In this document: piece by piece, positions 1 through 7,149 of the stretch
Position numbering within the stretch: position 1 is the first letter of the stretch
Layout of the letters: each line of letters begins with the position of its first letter
NCBI GenBank assembly: GCA_963694825.1
Contig: CAVOEV010000146.1
Span: 1 to 11,750 of the forward strand
DNA: 11,750 nucleotides
Direction: 5' to 3'
From: UBA8437 sp963694825
GTDB lineage: Bacteria; Planctomycetota; Planctomycetia; Planctomycetales; Planctomycetaceae
Notes under the pieces: generated by a model
Told to the model about the DNA's origin: nothing
The model's input: the letters and a program-made list of their open reading frames with translations, nothing else
Databases searched by the model: none
Program-made: the position numbers and the translations under genes

Positions 1-2
1 CG

Positions 3-1106
3 ATGACTGTATTTCCGGATCCCGGCACGCTCAAAGTTGATCTTGATACTCCTGCTCTCTGCATCGATCTCGATGTACTCGAGGCCAACATCACCCGGAT
101 GTCGTCGTTCATGTCCGAGCGAGGCAAGCAGTGGCGGCCTCACGAAAAGTGTCACAAGACTCCCGAGATTGCTCATCGGCAGCGCGAGGCCGGTGCGATC
201 GGCGTGACCTGTGCGAAGGTGTCCGAGGCGGAGGTCATGGCGGCTGCGGGTATCACCGACATCCTGATCGCGAACATGATCGTGGGGGCTCCGAAGGTTC
301 GTCGGGTCGCTCGGTTGTGCGAGACGGCGGATCCGATCATCGCCCTGGACCATTTCGCTCAGGCCCAACCTCTGGCCGCCGCCTGTGTCGACGCGGGTGT
401 TGCCTGCCGGGTGATCCTGGAAATCAACGTGGGTTTGGACCGAGTCGGTGTGCTGCCGGGTCGAGACGCGATGGAGTTGGCTCGTGCGACCGCGGAACTC
501 GACGGCTTGAATCTGGTCGGGATCATGGGTTACGAGGGTCATCTGCTGATGGTCGAGGATCCGGACGAGAAGCGGAGTTCGATCAACGCGGCGATGAGTC
601 TACTGGAGGAGACTCGAGACGCATTTGTTGACGCGGGACTGTGCTGCGACATTGTCAGTGCTGGCGGCACGGGCAGCTACCAGTACACCAGCGACTGTCC
701 GGCGGTGACGGAACTGCAGGCTGGCGGCGGGATCTTTGCCGACCCGATGTACCAGATGAAAATGGGTGTGACGGGTCTGGAGTATGGTCTGAGCGTGTTG
801 GCGACGGTGGTTTCTCGTCCCGAGAAGCACCGAGCCGTTCTCGACAGCGGCCGCAAGACGCTCAACCCGGACGCTCAGTTGCCGCTGGTCAAGGGCTATC
901 CCGAGACGGAGGTGGTGCGGATGAGTGCCGAGCATTGCGAATTGGCGCTTGTCGGCGATGCGTTGGATCTGGCGATTGGCGACAAGGTCGAATTGATCGT
1001 GGGGTACGCGGACTTCACGACCGTATTGCACGATCACTTCTATGCGTGTCGTGGCGAGGAGTTGGAAGCGGTGTGGGAAATTGCTGGGCGGGGGAAGTTA
1101 CAGTGA
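3..1106 (+). CDS. D-threonine aldolase / D-serine dehydratase-like PLP enzyme (DSD1 family)
   Basis: This 367-residue protein is a fold-type III PLP enzyme with an alanine-racemase-like N-terminal barrel. Members cleave or deaminate D-hydroxy amino acids such as D-threonine or D-serine with PLP and a divalent metal; the substrate here cannot be read from sequence. The opening LDTPAL..DLD..E.NI is typical of the family. The RPHEK motif places the Schiff-base lysine at K49. A glycine-rich phosphate-binding segment, SAGGTGSY, lies near residues 219-226. The C-terminal metal site is H343-D-H345, where characterised relatives have His-x-Cys or His-x-Asp. Length is normal for the family, and the ATG at base 3 fits the usual N-terminus, although only two bases precede it, so an upstream start or ribosome site cannot be judged. 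The HEAT-repeat gene follows 13 bases after the stop, suggesting cotranscription. Confidence 0.85.
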   Translation: MTVFPDPGTLKVDLDTPALCIDLDVLEANITRMSSFMSERGKQWRPHEKCHKTPEIAHRQREAGAIGVTCAKVSEAEVMAAAGITDILIANMIVGAPKVRRVARLCETADPIIALDHFAQAQPLAAACVDAGVACRVILEINVGLDRVGVLPGRDAMELARATAELDGLNLVGIMGYEGHLLMVEDPDEKRSSINAAMSLLEETRDAFVDAGLCCDIVSAGGTGSYQYTSDCPAVTELQAGGGIFADPMYQMKMGVTGLEYGLSVLATVVSRPEKHRAVLDSGRKTLNPDAQLPLVKGYPETEVVRMSAEHCELALVGDALDLAIGDKVELIVGYADFTTVLHDHFYACRGEELEAVWEIAGRGKLQ

Positions 1107-1119
1107 GGTCACCGGCGTC

Positions 1120-1899
1120 ATGAATGCAGGTCTGATCGAGCGTTTGTCCAGTGCTGATCTGGAGGAGCGGAACGAGGCGATAGTCGAAGCGGCCGAGGCG
1201 AGCGGTGCGGGGATAGCCGACGCATTGGCGGGCTTGGTGACGAGTCCCGACGTGGGGACTCCGGCGCGGACCGCAGCGGCTCAGGCCCTGGCCCGGATGC
1301 CGGACCCCGAGGGTGCATTACGGCTGCGTAGTTTGTTGGAGCACGAGGAGTCCGGATTCCGTGTGCTGGCGGCTTCGGGGCTAGAATTCCATCCCGATTC
1401 GACGACGGTCATGGCGTTGTTGTCCGTATTGGCCGATCCGGTCAACAAGGTCCGCAACGTCGCCGAACGCAGCTTGATGGCGATGACGTGCGTATTTACC
1501 GAAGAGTCGCATCGCCAGATTGCCGACCTGCTCGACCATCCGGTCCCCCTGACACGATCTCCGGCCGCTCGGCTGGTCGGTGCGGCGGCGATCGGAAAGC
1601 TTGCCGGGAAGCTGGCTCGGATGGCGATCGAAGATGCGGAGTGGCTTCCGAGAGTCTGGGCGTCGCGGGCACTCGGAGAACTCGGCAACGACAAACACCT
1701 CGAAGTGCTCACTCAGGTGGCGACCGGGGACGAGAAGAACCGGGTGCGGGCAGCGGCGGTCGAGGCGATTGGTGAGATGCGTGCCGAGCGGTCCGAGGAA
1801 ATTTTGCGGGAGATTGCCGAGTCGGACTTGGACGAGGGCGTCAAGCGGTCGGCCGAGGAGGCTCTCGAAGATCTGCAGCGTGGCGGGTTCGACGACTGA
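1120..1899 (+). CDS. HEAT-repeat protein
   Basis: The 259-residue product is built almost entirely of paired amphipathic helices of HEAT/PBS-lyase-repeat type. Examples are the segments TAAAQALARM, RNVAERSLMAM, PRVWASRALGELG, RVRAAAVEAIGEM and GVKRSAEEALEDL, each starting with a basic or polar residue and followed by an Ala/Leu helix. Such proteins are scaffolds for protein binding and have no catalytic residues. There is no signal peptide, so it is probably cytoplasmic. The ATG at 1120 is chosen because it opens the first helical repeat and has GAGG (1105-1108) about 11 bases upstream. The frame stays open farther upstream, but that would overlap the preceding PLP-enzyme gene with unlike sequence. 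The acidic C-terminus ends GGFDD. The partner is unknown; the neighbouring PLP enzyme is the only contextual hint. Confidence 0.8.
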   Translation: MNAGLIERLSSADLEERNEAIVEAAEASGAGIADALAGLVTSPDVGTPARTAAAQALARMPDPEGALRLRSLLEHEESGFRVLAASGLEFHPDSTTVMALLSVLADPVNKVRNVAERSLMAMTCVFTEESHRQIADLLDHPVPLTRSPAARLVGAAAIGKLAGKLARMAIEDAEWLPRVWASRALGELGNDKHLEVLTQVATGDEKNRVRAAAVEAIGEMRAERSEEILREIAESDLDEGVKRSAEEALEDLQRGGFDD

Positions 1900-1924
1900 G
1901 GCAGCCGAGCCGTTCGTCACCGGT

Positions 1925-3007
1925 TCAGGCCACTCCGGTTCGCTCGGCCAGCCGCTGCATTCGCCGGATGACCATTTTGAGCCGCTGTGCGACCCGTTCG
2001 GTTTGACTTGCGTCGATCTGCCCGTCGGCCAGTCGCCCGACCCAGACGGCTCCGCTCAGCAGCACTCCGCTCTGGTCCAGCACGGTCACCAGCCCGGTCT
2101 CTTCGAGCGACAACCCGGCTTCCTGCTTGTAGGCTGCCAATCCGCGGTCCCAGCCCTCGGTATCGTCTTCGACGAGGCTACCTAGCAGCCGTGCGAGGTC
2201 GATCGCCACGTTATCGATGCGGGTGCTACCCGGGTCGATCAGGCCGGTCACTCGAGGACCGGTCCACAGCAGGTGGTCGTGCCACACGTCTCTGAGACAG
2301 GGTTGGCAGCGGTAGAGTGTCTGGTGGAGAAGTTCCAGCTGGTTGGCCACCAGACCTTTGCCCTGGCGGAACAGGCGATCGATCTGGTCGATCCAATCCG
2401 ACCATGCGGCCGATTCCTGTTGCTGGCCAGAGCTGTACTGTTGCCTGGACTGTTCGACTGTTCGATGAGCTGTTTCGACCAGCCGTTTCCAGCGGTGTCC
2501 CCAGTCGGCGAGTTGACCGATTCGTTCGCCGATGGCTGGTGACGGCATCGCGAGGTACGACGCGAACCATTCGGTCTCGAGTTGTCCGGCCCGAAACTTG
2601 CGTGCCGACCGGTGAAACCGTCCGAGTGTGGCCATCGCTTCGTCGAGTCGTCCGGGTGTAGGGTCGTCCCGATAATCGGCAACTCCGGGCATCCAGGGTT
2701 CCAGTTGCCAGAGTTGTCCGTTGTATTCGATCAGGCTGCTGCCGGTACGGGTGGTGAGCGGAACGGCCACGGGCACGCAGTCTGCGACGTGTTGCAGCAG
2801 CCGATGCAGTCCTTCGATCCGTTGTCTGGACAGCCCGGGGTTGGGCCAGCCGCGGAGAGCCAGTGGTCCTCGAGCAGTCTGGATCCGCACGACGTTGGCC
2901 TGGCTGAAGCCCGGCTCGGGAGGCAATTCGGGCGGTCCTTCGGGGCGGCACGAGTCGCCCCAGGGTTGGAGGAGTTCAGAGAGATTGGTGGTTTCGGGGC
3001 CGAGCAT
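1925..3007 (-). CDS. APH-like phosphotransferase family protein
   Basis: The 360-residue product resembles the aminoglycoside phosphotransferase / choline kinase-like fold. The N-lobe carries ANVVRIQTARGPLALRGW, in the place of the nucleotide-binding strands. The C-lobe has RDVWHDHLLW followed by RVTGLIDPGS, the counterpart of the usual HGDLHPGN....GVIDFG signature. The catalytic Asp is D240 and the metal-binding Asp is D258. The position normally held by the metal-binding Asn is His (H245), so this is a divergent branch and its substrate is unknown; it need not have anything to do with antibiotics. The ATG at 3007 lacks an obvious Shine-Dalgarno sequence. The gene converges on the HEAT-repeat gene with 25 bases between stops, and no T-rich terminator is visible in that gap. 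Confidence 0.7.
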   Translation of the reverse strand: MLGPETTNLSELLQPWGDSCRPEGPPELPPEPGFSQANVVRIQTARGPLALRGWPNPGLSRQRIEGLHRLLQHVADCVPVAVPLTTRTGSSLIEYNGQLWQLEPWMPGVADYRDDPTPGRLDEAMATLGRFHRSARKFRAGQLETEWFASYLAMPSPAIGERIGQLADWGHRWKRLVETAHRTVEQSRQQYSSGQQQESAAWSDWIDQIDRLFRQGKGLVANQLELLHQTLYRCQPCLRDVWHDHLLWTGPRVTGLIDPGSTRIDNVAIDLARLLGSLVEDDTEGWDRGLAAYKQEAGLSLEETGLVTVLDQSGVLLSGAVWVGRLADGQIDASQTERVAQRLKMVIRRMQRLAERTGVA

Positions 3008-3039
3008 TTTGCGTTAAGTCATCCGGATCGAGCAGCCTG

Positions 3040-3069
3040 TTGACACTGCTCTTTGGGCACCGGTACAAC
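3040..3069 (+). promoter_or_regulatory. Candidate promoter for the Gly/Tyr-rich protein
   Basis: A perfect TTGACA (3040-3045) is followed after 18 bases by TACAAC (3064-3069), a four-of-six match to the -10 consensus. It sits in the 189-base gap between divergent genes, about 130 bases before the start at 3197. A sigma-70-like promoter is inferred; planctomycete promoter consensus is poorly defined. Confidence 0.3.
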
Positions 3070-3196
3070 AGAGAGGCATTTGGGAATGGTGCAGGATAGC
3101 GGTCTGGTCGTGTCGATGGGAACGGTTGCGATGCCTTCGAAGTGATCGGATCATCTTGTGTTGGGAAGAAGATGTCACACCCGAGGATGAAGCGAC

Positions 3197-4153
3197 ATGA
3201 AATCGAACAGTATGCTCTGTTGGACGCGGTTCACTCGACGGACGTTGCAGTTGGGCATTGTCCTGGTTGTGTCGGTATCGACATCGACGGCCGACGCCGG
3301 CGTCGTTCCCTGGCTGGTTGATTCGCTGTTCGGGAACTCGTGCCGTCCTTACCAGTCACCCTGCAGTGCCGGGTACCAGATTGGTTATCGGTCAGGTTAT
3401 GGAACCCGATACGGGGGTTATTCTGCGGGTTACGGTGGTGCGTATGGTTGCCCACCGAGTGGATATAGCCAGGCCGTTCCTCAGCGGGTCTACTCGCAGC
3501 CGATGGCGGTGTCGTCCGGTTACGGATCGTCTTATGGCGGTCAGTGTCGGGTCCCGTGTGTGCCTCGATTGATCAACCCATTTTCCATTCTGAGTGGTTT
3601 GAGAGGTGTCTTTGGCTGTGGTCCGTACGGTTCGTCGTATGGTCGCGGCTATGCGGCTCCCTGGGGCTGTTCGCCGTGCGGGGTCGGTGGTTGTCCGATC
3701 AGTTTGCCATCGGGTTCTGCAGCTGCAGCTGCGGGTGCCACAGCTACTGGCGTCTGGAAGAAGTCGTCGCCTGCGGCTCGGACGTTTGTCGATGGTCCTC
3801 AGGCTTCGGGTGCCGCCGGGATCGACACGCGAGCCTTGCGTCCGGCGAGCGATCCGGACGAGGATCCAGGCACAGTGATTCCCAAGAAGTTTGTCGCACC
3901 CAAACCGAAGCAGCCGGTCGAAGATAAGAAGCCGGTGACGGAGCCGCCGACGGAAGAGGCACCGACCGCGTTGGATCTGTCGGCAATCGGCACGGTCGCT
4001 CAACACGTCGTCCCGTCTCGAGTTCGCCTGGCACGCCGAGTCGGTTCCGGTCGTTTTTTGCGGCTCCGATCGATCGTCGTGGCCCGTAGCGTGATCAGCG
4101 TGCAGCCGTCACTGCGTCCGCAACTGCCCGGCAGCTCGATCGCCGGTCGTTAG
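3197..4153 (+). CDS. Secreted Gly/Tyr-rich low-complexity protein
   Basis: The 318-residue product has an N-terminal export signal: a basic stretch with two arginine pairs' worth of charge (RFTRR), a hydrophobic core LQLGIVLVVSV, and a probable cleavage site after TADA (residue 34). The mature part has three zones. Residues 55-165 are rich in GY, GGY and SYG motifs with about nine cysteines (C49-C166). Residues 185-260 are flexible and rich in Pro, Lys and Glu. The final 50 residues are strikingly Arg- and Ser-rich. This composition suggests a cell-surface or matrix component; no enzymatic motif is visible. The start is supported by GAGGA at 3183-3187, nine bases upstream. The basic tail differs so much from the acidic segment before it that an old frameshift near base 4000 is possible, though I see no direct proof. 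I do not recognise a named family. Confidence 0.65.
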   Translation: MKSNSMLCWTRFTRRTLQLGIVLVVSVSTSTADAGVVPWLVDSLFGNSCRPYQSPCSAGYQIGYRSGYGTRYGGYSAGYGGAYGCPPSGYSQAVPQRVYSQPMAVSSGYGSSYGGQCRVPCVPRLINPFSILSGLRGVFGCGPYGSSYGRGYAAPWGCSPCGVGGCPISLPSGSAAAAAGATATGVWKKSSPAARTFVDGPQASGAAGIDTRALRPASDPDEDPGTVIPKKFVAPKPKQPVEDKKPVTEPPTEEAPTALDLSAIGTVAQHVVPSRVRLARRVGSGRFLRLRSIVVARSVISVQPSLRPQLPGSSIAGR

Positions 4154-4160
4154 AGGTGTC

Positions 4161-4232
4161 GGAAGGGCAAGGGCAGGGACAGGGGCAAGGGCAAGGGCAG
4201 GGACAGGGGCAGGGGCAGGGACGGAGGCGGAG
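4161..4232 (+). repeat. G-rich hexanucleotide tract abutting the polX start
   Basis: Twelve consecutive hexamers run from eight bases after the previous stop codon right up to the polX ATG. Units are variants of GCAGGG: gcaagg, gcaggg, acaggg, and at the end acggag and gcggag. An 18-base block (4167-4184) recurs exactly at 4191-4208, showing expansion by slippage or duplication. The plus strand has no T in 72 bases and contains ten runs of three or more G separated by 2-3 bases, enough for two intramolecular G-quadruplexes. The mRNA leader of polX would consist mainly of this tract. Confidence 0.9.
4223..4227 (+). promoter_or_regulatory. Ribosome binding site of polX inside the hexamer tract
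   Basis: GGAGG lies five bases before the ATG at 4233 and is formed by the last two hexamers. It supports this start codon and means that tract length or folding could influence translation. Confidence 0.55.
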
Positions 4233-5984
4233 ATGAGCAACGCGGATGTTGCCAGGGTACTGGTCGATCTGGCCGATTTGCTGGAGATTCAGGGAGCCAA
4301 CCCGTTTCGGGTTCGGGCTCACCGCAACGGAGCCCGGACGGTCGAGACTCTGGCCGAACCGATCGCGGGGCTGGTCGAGGATCCCGAGCGATCTCCCGAG
4401 GAGCTTTCGGGGATCGGCAAGGACTTGTCCGAGAAGATCATTTCGATTGTCCTGACCGGGAAGCTGGACCAGTTGGATGAGCTTCGCGAACAGGTGCCTG
4501 CGGGCGTGGTGGCGATGCTGCGGATTCCCGGCATGGGTCCCAAGAAGGTTGGTGTGCTGTTCAATGATCTCGGGCTCGAGTCTCTCGACGCTTTGGAAGC
4601 GGCCGCATCCGAGGGTGCGATTGCCGAGTTGAAGGGGTTTGGAGCCAAGACGGAGCAGACGATTCTCGAGGGGATCGGGTTGGCTCGACACGGCAGCACT
4701 CGCACGTGGTTGTCGACGGCCCGGGTGGCGGTCGACCGGATTGTCGAGGATCTCTCGAAACTCGACTCGGTTACCCGGGTCAGCCTGGCCGGCAGCAGCC
4801 GTCGGTTGAAGGAGACGGTTGGCGATCTGGACGTGCTGGCGACGGTGTCCGAGGGGGTGTCTTCGTCGGACGTGATGGCGGCGTTGGCGGGTCACGAGTT
4901 GGTTGATGAGGTGTTGGCCCAGGGCGAGACGAAGCAGAGGGTGAGGTTATTGGAGCGTGAGGGGGGTGGGTTGGAGTTGGACTTGAGGGTGGTGCCCGAG
5001 GCGTCCTATGGGGCGGCGATGCAGTACTTCACCGGTTCGAAGGAGCACAACATCGTGGTCCGTCGTCGGGCTCAGGAGCGGGGTCTGAAGGTCAACGAAT
5101 ACGGAGTATTTTCCGAGACGGACGAGGATGGTCCGGCGGTGGCGGGTCGAACCGAGGAGGATGTTTACCAGGCGGTCGGGCTGCCGTGGATTCCTCCGGA
5201 GTTGCGAGAGGATCGTGGTGAATTCGAGATGGCCGAGTCGGGTCTGTTGCCCGAGTTGGTCACTTTGGAGGACATTCGTGGCGACCTGCACATGCACACC
5301 ACGGCGACCGATGGGACGGCGTCGATCGAGGAGATGATTGCGGCGGCGAAGTCCAGGAAACGGAAGTACATTGCGATCACCGATCATTCGAAGCGTGTCA
5401 CGATGGCTGGCGGGTTGGACGCGAAGCGTTTGAGGGCTCATTGGAAGGAGATCAACCGGATCCGTAGCAGTGTTTCGGGGATCGAGGTGTTGTGCGGGAT
5501 CGAGTGCGACATTCTGGAGGATGCGACACTCGATTTGCCCGACGACGTGTTGGCCGAGGCCGACTGGGTGATTGCCGTGTTGCACTACGGGCTGAAGCAG
5601 CCGCGTGAGCAGATCGACGCCCGGTTGATGACCGCGGTCAAGAACAGGCATGTCGACGTGATTGGCCACCCCAGTGGTCGGTTGATCGGCAAGCGGCCGG
5701 GAGCCGAGATCAGCTTTCCCGACCTGTTCAAGGCAGCGGCCGACAACGGGGTGATGATGGAGATCAACGCTCATCCCAGTCGATTGGATCTTGACGACGT
5801 GCACGCCGCGGCGGCTCGGGACCACGGCATCCCGATCGTGATCAGCACCGATGCGCACAGCACCGGAGGCATGGACGTGATGCAGTGGGGTGTGTGCCAG
5901 GCTCGTCGAGCGGGTTTGGAGAAGAAGCACGTGGCCAACGCTCGTCCGTGGTCGGGGTTCAAGAAGCTGTTGCGAAACGGCTGA
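4233..5984 (+). CDS. polX: DNA polymerase X with C-terminal PHP domain (PolX)
   Basis: The 583-residue protein has the full bacterial PolX layout. Residues 1-80 form the polymerase-beta-type N-terminal helical domain, with helix-hairpin-helix motifs at GIGKDL (about 59), IPGMGPKK (98-105) and LKGFGAK (about 134). The palm follows with GSSRR (187-191) and catalytic aspartates D198, D200 and D250. The PHP domain starts at D351-L-H353-M-H355. Further metal ligands lie in ITDH (about 382-385), GIECD, the HPSGR motif at H479, NAHPSR and STDAH. PolX fills short gaps in DNA repair, and the PHP domain gives 3'-5' exonuclease and AP-site-processing activity in studied relatives. All expected catalytic groups are present and the length is normal, so it should be active. 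The gene begins directly at the end of the G-rich tract and probably has its own regulation, since the upstream gene encodes an unrelated exported protein. Confidence 0.95.
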   Translation: MSNADVARVLVDLADLLEIQGANPFRVRAHRNGARTVETLAEPIAGLVEDPERSPEELSGIGKDLSEKIISIVLTGKLDQLDELREQVPAGVVAMLRIPGMGPKKVGVLFNDLGLESLDALEAAASEGAIAELKGFGAKTEQTILEGIGLARHGSTRTWLSTARVAVDRIVEDLSKLDSVTRVSLAGSSRRLKETVGDLDVLATVSEGVSSSDVMAALAGHELVDEVLAQGETKQRVRLLEREGGGLELDLRVVPEASYGAAMQYFTGSKEHNIVVRRRAQERGLKVNEYGVFSETDEDGPAVAGRTEEDVYQAVGLPWIPPELREDRGEFEMAESGLLPELVTLEDIRGDLHMHTTATDGTASIEEMIAAAKSRKRKYIAITDHSKRVTMAGGLDAKRLRAHWKEINRIRSSVSGIEVLCGIECDILEDATLDLPDDVLAEADWVIAVLHYGLKQPREQIDARLMTAVKNRHVDVIGHPSGRLIGKRPGAEISFPDLFKAAADNGVMMEINAHPSRLDLDDVHAAAARDHGIPIVISTDAHSTGGMDVMQWGVCQARRAGLEKKHVANARPWSGFKKLLRNG

Positions 5985-6084
5985 CGAGTCCACCAACATT
6001 GCAAAGCCTCGATCGATGCTCAAGAATCAAGCGTCGCAACTCGGCCTCCAACTTGGACTGTTCACCTCAACCGGGAACCCAATC

Positions 6085-6699
6085 ATGCTCCGTCATCTTG
6101 CAATCCCCCTGCTGGTTCTGGCCGTTTCACCTCTGTTGGCCGCCGACAAGTCCGAAAAGAAAGTCGCCAAGCCGGGCAAGGCAACTGTAGTCAAGGTGAA
6201 GGACATCACGCTGAGTGTCCCATCGACGTGGAAGCAGGAGAAATCGACCAGTCGATTGCGGGCTGGGCAGTTCAAGCTGCCGGCGGTCGCGGGTGACAAG
6301 GAGGGGGCCGAGTTGGTGATCTATTTCTTCGGTGGTGCTGGTGGCGGAGCGGACGCGAACATCCGTCGTTGGATTGGGCAGTTTCAGTCAGGGGGTCGCA
6401 AGATGAAGGTGTTGCGAGGCGAATCGGCCCAGGGTCCGTACCTGTTACTGGATCTCAGCGGCACATACAACAAGCCGATCGGTCCACCGATCCAGCGTCG
6501 CACCAAGCCGATGCCCGGAGCCAGGATGCTGGCGGTGATTCTCAGTATCAAGGGCAAGGGGAACTACTTCCTGAAGCTGACCGGTCCGAACAAGACTGTG
6601 ACCGCGGCGGCATCTCAGTTGCGGGTTTCGTTCGGAGCCGATCCGAAGAAGGAAACGTCCTACGAGGCGAACTCGAAGAAGGGCGAGCAAGAGAAGTAG
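6085..6699 (+). CDS. Small exported protein of unknown function
   Basis: The 204-residue product starts with a clear signal peptide (MLRHLAIPLLVLAVSPLLAA, cleavage near residue 20), followed by a Lys-rich linker and a compact domain. The domain opens with VKVKDITLSVPSTWKQE and contains LVIYFFGGAGGGADANIRRW and YLLLDLSGTY. The pattern of a short beta-strand, an SxxW segment and a Gly-rich turn suggests a small globular periplasmic domain, but I recognise no family. The charged tail (KKGEQEK) is probably disordered. The ATG at 6085 is chosen because it begins the signal peptide; the frame is open upstream (another ATG at 6016), which would bury the signal. It follows polX by 100 bases, with only weak promoter-like sequence between, so it may be read through from polX. 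Confidence 0.7.
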   Translation: MLRHLAIPLLVLAVSPLLAADKSEKKVAKPGKATVVKVKDITLSVPSTWKQEKSTSRLRAGQFKLPAVAGDKEGAELVIYFFGGAGGGADANIRRWIGQFQSGGRKMKVLRGESAQGPYLLLDLSGTYNKPIGPPIQRRTKPMPGARMLAVILSIKGKGNYFLKLTGPNKTVTAAASQLRVSFGADPKKETSYEANSKKGEQEK

Positions 6700-6727
6700 C
6701 GTGTTTCGGCGTCGAGTGAGGCGAATC

Positions 6728-6814
<87 letters not shown>

Positions 6815-6824
6815 CTAGCCTGCT

Positions 6825-6863
6825 TGCCCGTGAGTCATAACTTGTTGACTCACGGGCATTTTT
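6825..6863 (+). terminator. Intrinsic terminator downstream of tRNA-Ser
   Basis: A perfect 13-bp inverted repeat (6825-6837 and 6846-6858) with an 8-base loop is followed by five T residues (6859-6863). It should end the tRNA transcript and isolate the integrase from upstream transcription. Confidence 0.9.
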
Positions 6864-6867
6864 CCGT

Positions 6868-6884
6868 TCTGAGGAGCCCTCAGA
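6868..6884. repeat. 7-bp inverted repeat between terminator and integrase
   Basis: TCTGAGG and CCTCAGA form a perfect 7-bp palindrome around a 3-base centre (AGC). No T-tract follows, so it is not a second terminator. Its location between a tRNA and a tyrosine recombinase makes a protein-binding role, perhaps in attachment-site recombination, possible but unproven. Confidence 0.5.
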
Positions 6885-6892
6885 GATTCCCT

Positions 6893-6923
6893 TTTGTGGC
6901 GTCGTTTGTGGCGTTTTGTAGCG
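6893..6923 (+). repeat. Three iterated 9-mers TTTGTRGCG
   Basis: TTTGTGGCG occurs at 6893-6901 and 6905-6913, and TTTGTAGCG at 6915-6923. Spacings of 12 and 10 bases put the copies roughly on one DNA face. Direct repeats of this kind near an integrase often act as arm-type binding sites for integrase or excisionase; this role is inferred from position only. Confidence 0.5.
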
Positions 6924-6948
6924 GGGGAGTTCTCTGAGCGAGCAATAG

Positions 6949-7149
6949 CGTTCGTTTCGCATTGGTCGTGTCCGTGCGGACCTTCGGGGGAAGGCCTGGT
7001 ACCTCACCTATCACGAAAACGGCTCCCGGCACCGACCGCGTGTCGGACCTCACCGGGAGACCGCCCGGCAACTTGCATCCCAGATCAATCCCCAGCTGGA
7101 AGTCGGCGCCCCCTCTGCCCTGGGCTTCGAGCCGCTGGGAATTGCCGAA
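6949..7149 (+). other. In-frame N-terminal extension of the integrase without a normal start codon
   Basis: The integrase frame stays open from just after a TAG at 6946-6948. It encodes RVRADLRGKAWYLTYHENGS, then RHRPRVG and an Ala/Gln helix ending in QINPQLE. The order of a K-x-W-Y-x-x-Y strand, an NG turn, a basic strand and then a helix is that of the arm-binding domain at the N-terminus of many tyrosine recombinases, so it looks truly coding. Yet no ATG, GTG or TTG occurs in this frame before 7150. ATT at 6961 stands where a start would be expected. Either ATT is used, the start codon has mutated, or a frameshift joins it to an upstream start such as TTG 6962. Confidence 0.65.

Noticed and set aside
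1042..1119. Upstream extension of the HEAT-repeat gene
   Set aside because: It overlaps the end of the PLP-enzyme gene and has no repeat-like helices; the ATG at 1120 with GAGG upstream fits better.
2226..2951. Second minus-strand frame inside the phosphotransferase gene
   Set aside because: Arg/Thr-rich, motif-free product typical of an alternate frame in GC-rich DNA.
4095..4895. Minus-strand open frame with a Pro-Cys dipeptide repeat
   Set aside because: It is antisense to polX and the repeat is simply the reverse reading of the G-rich hexamer tract; no domain is recognisable.
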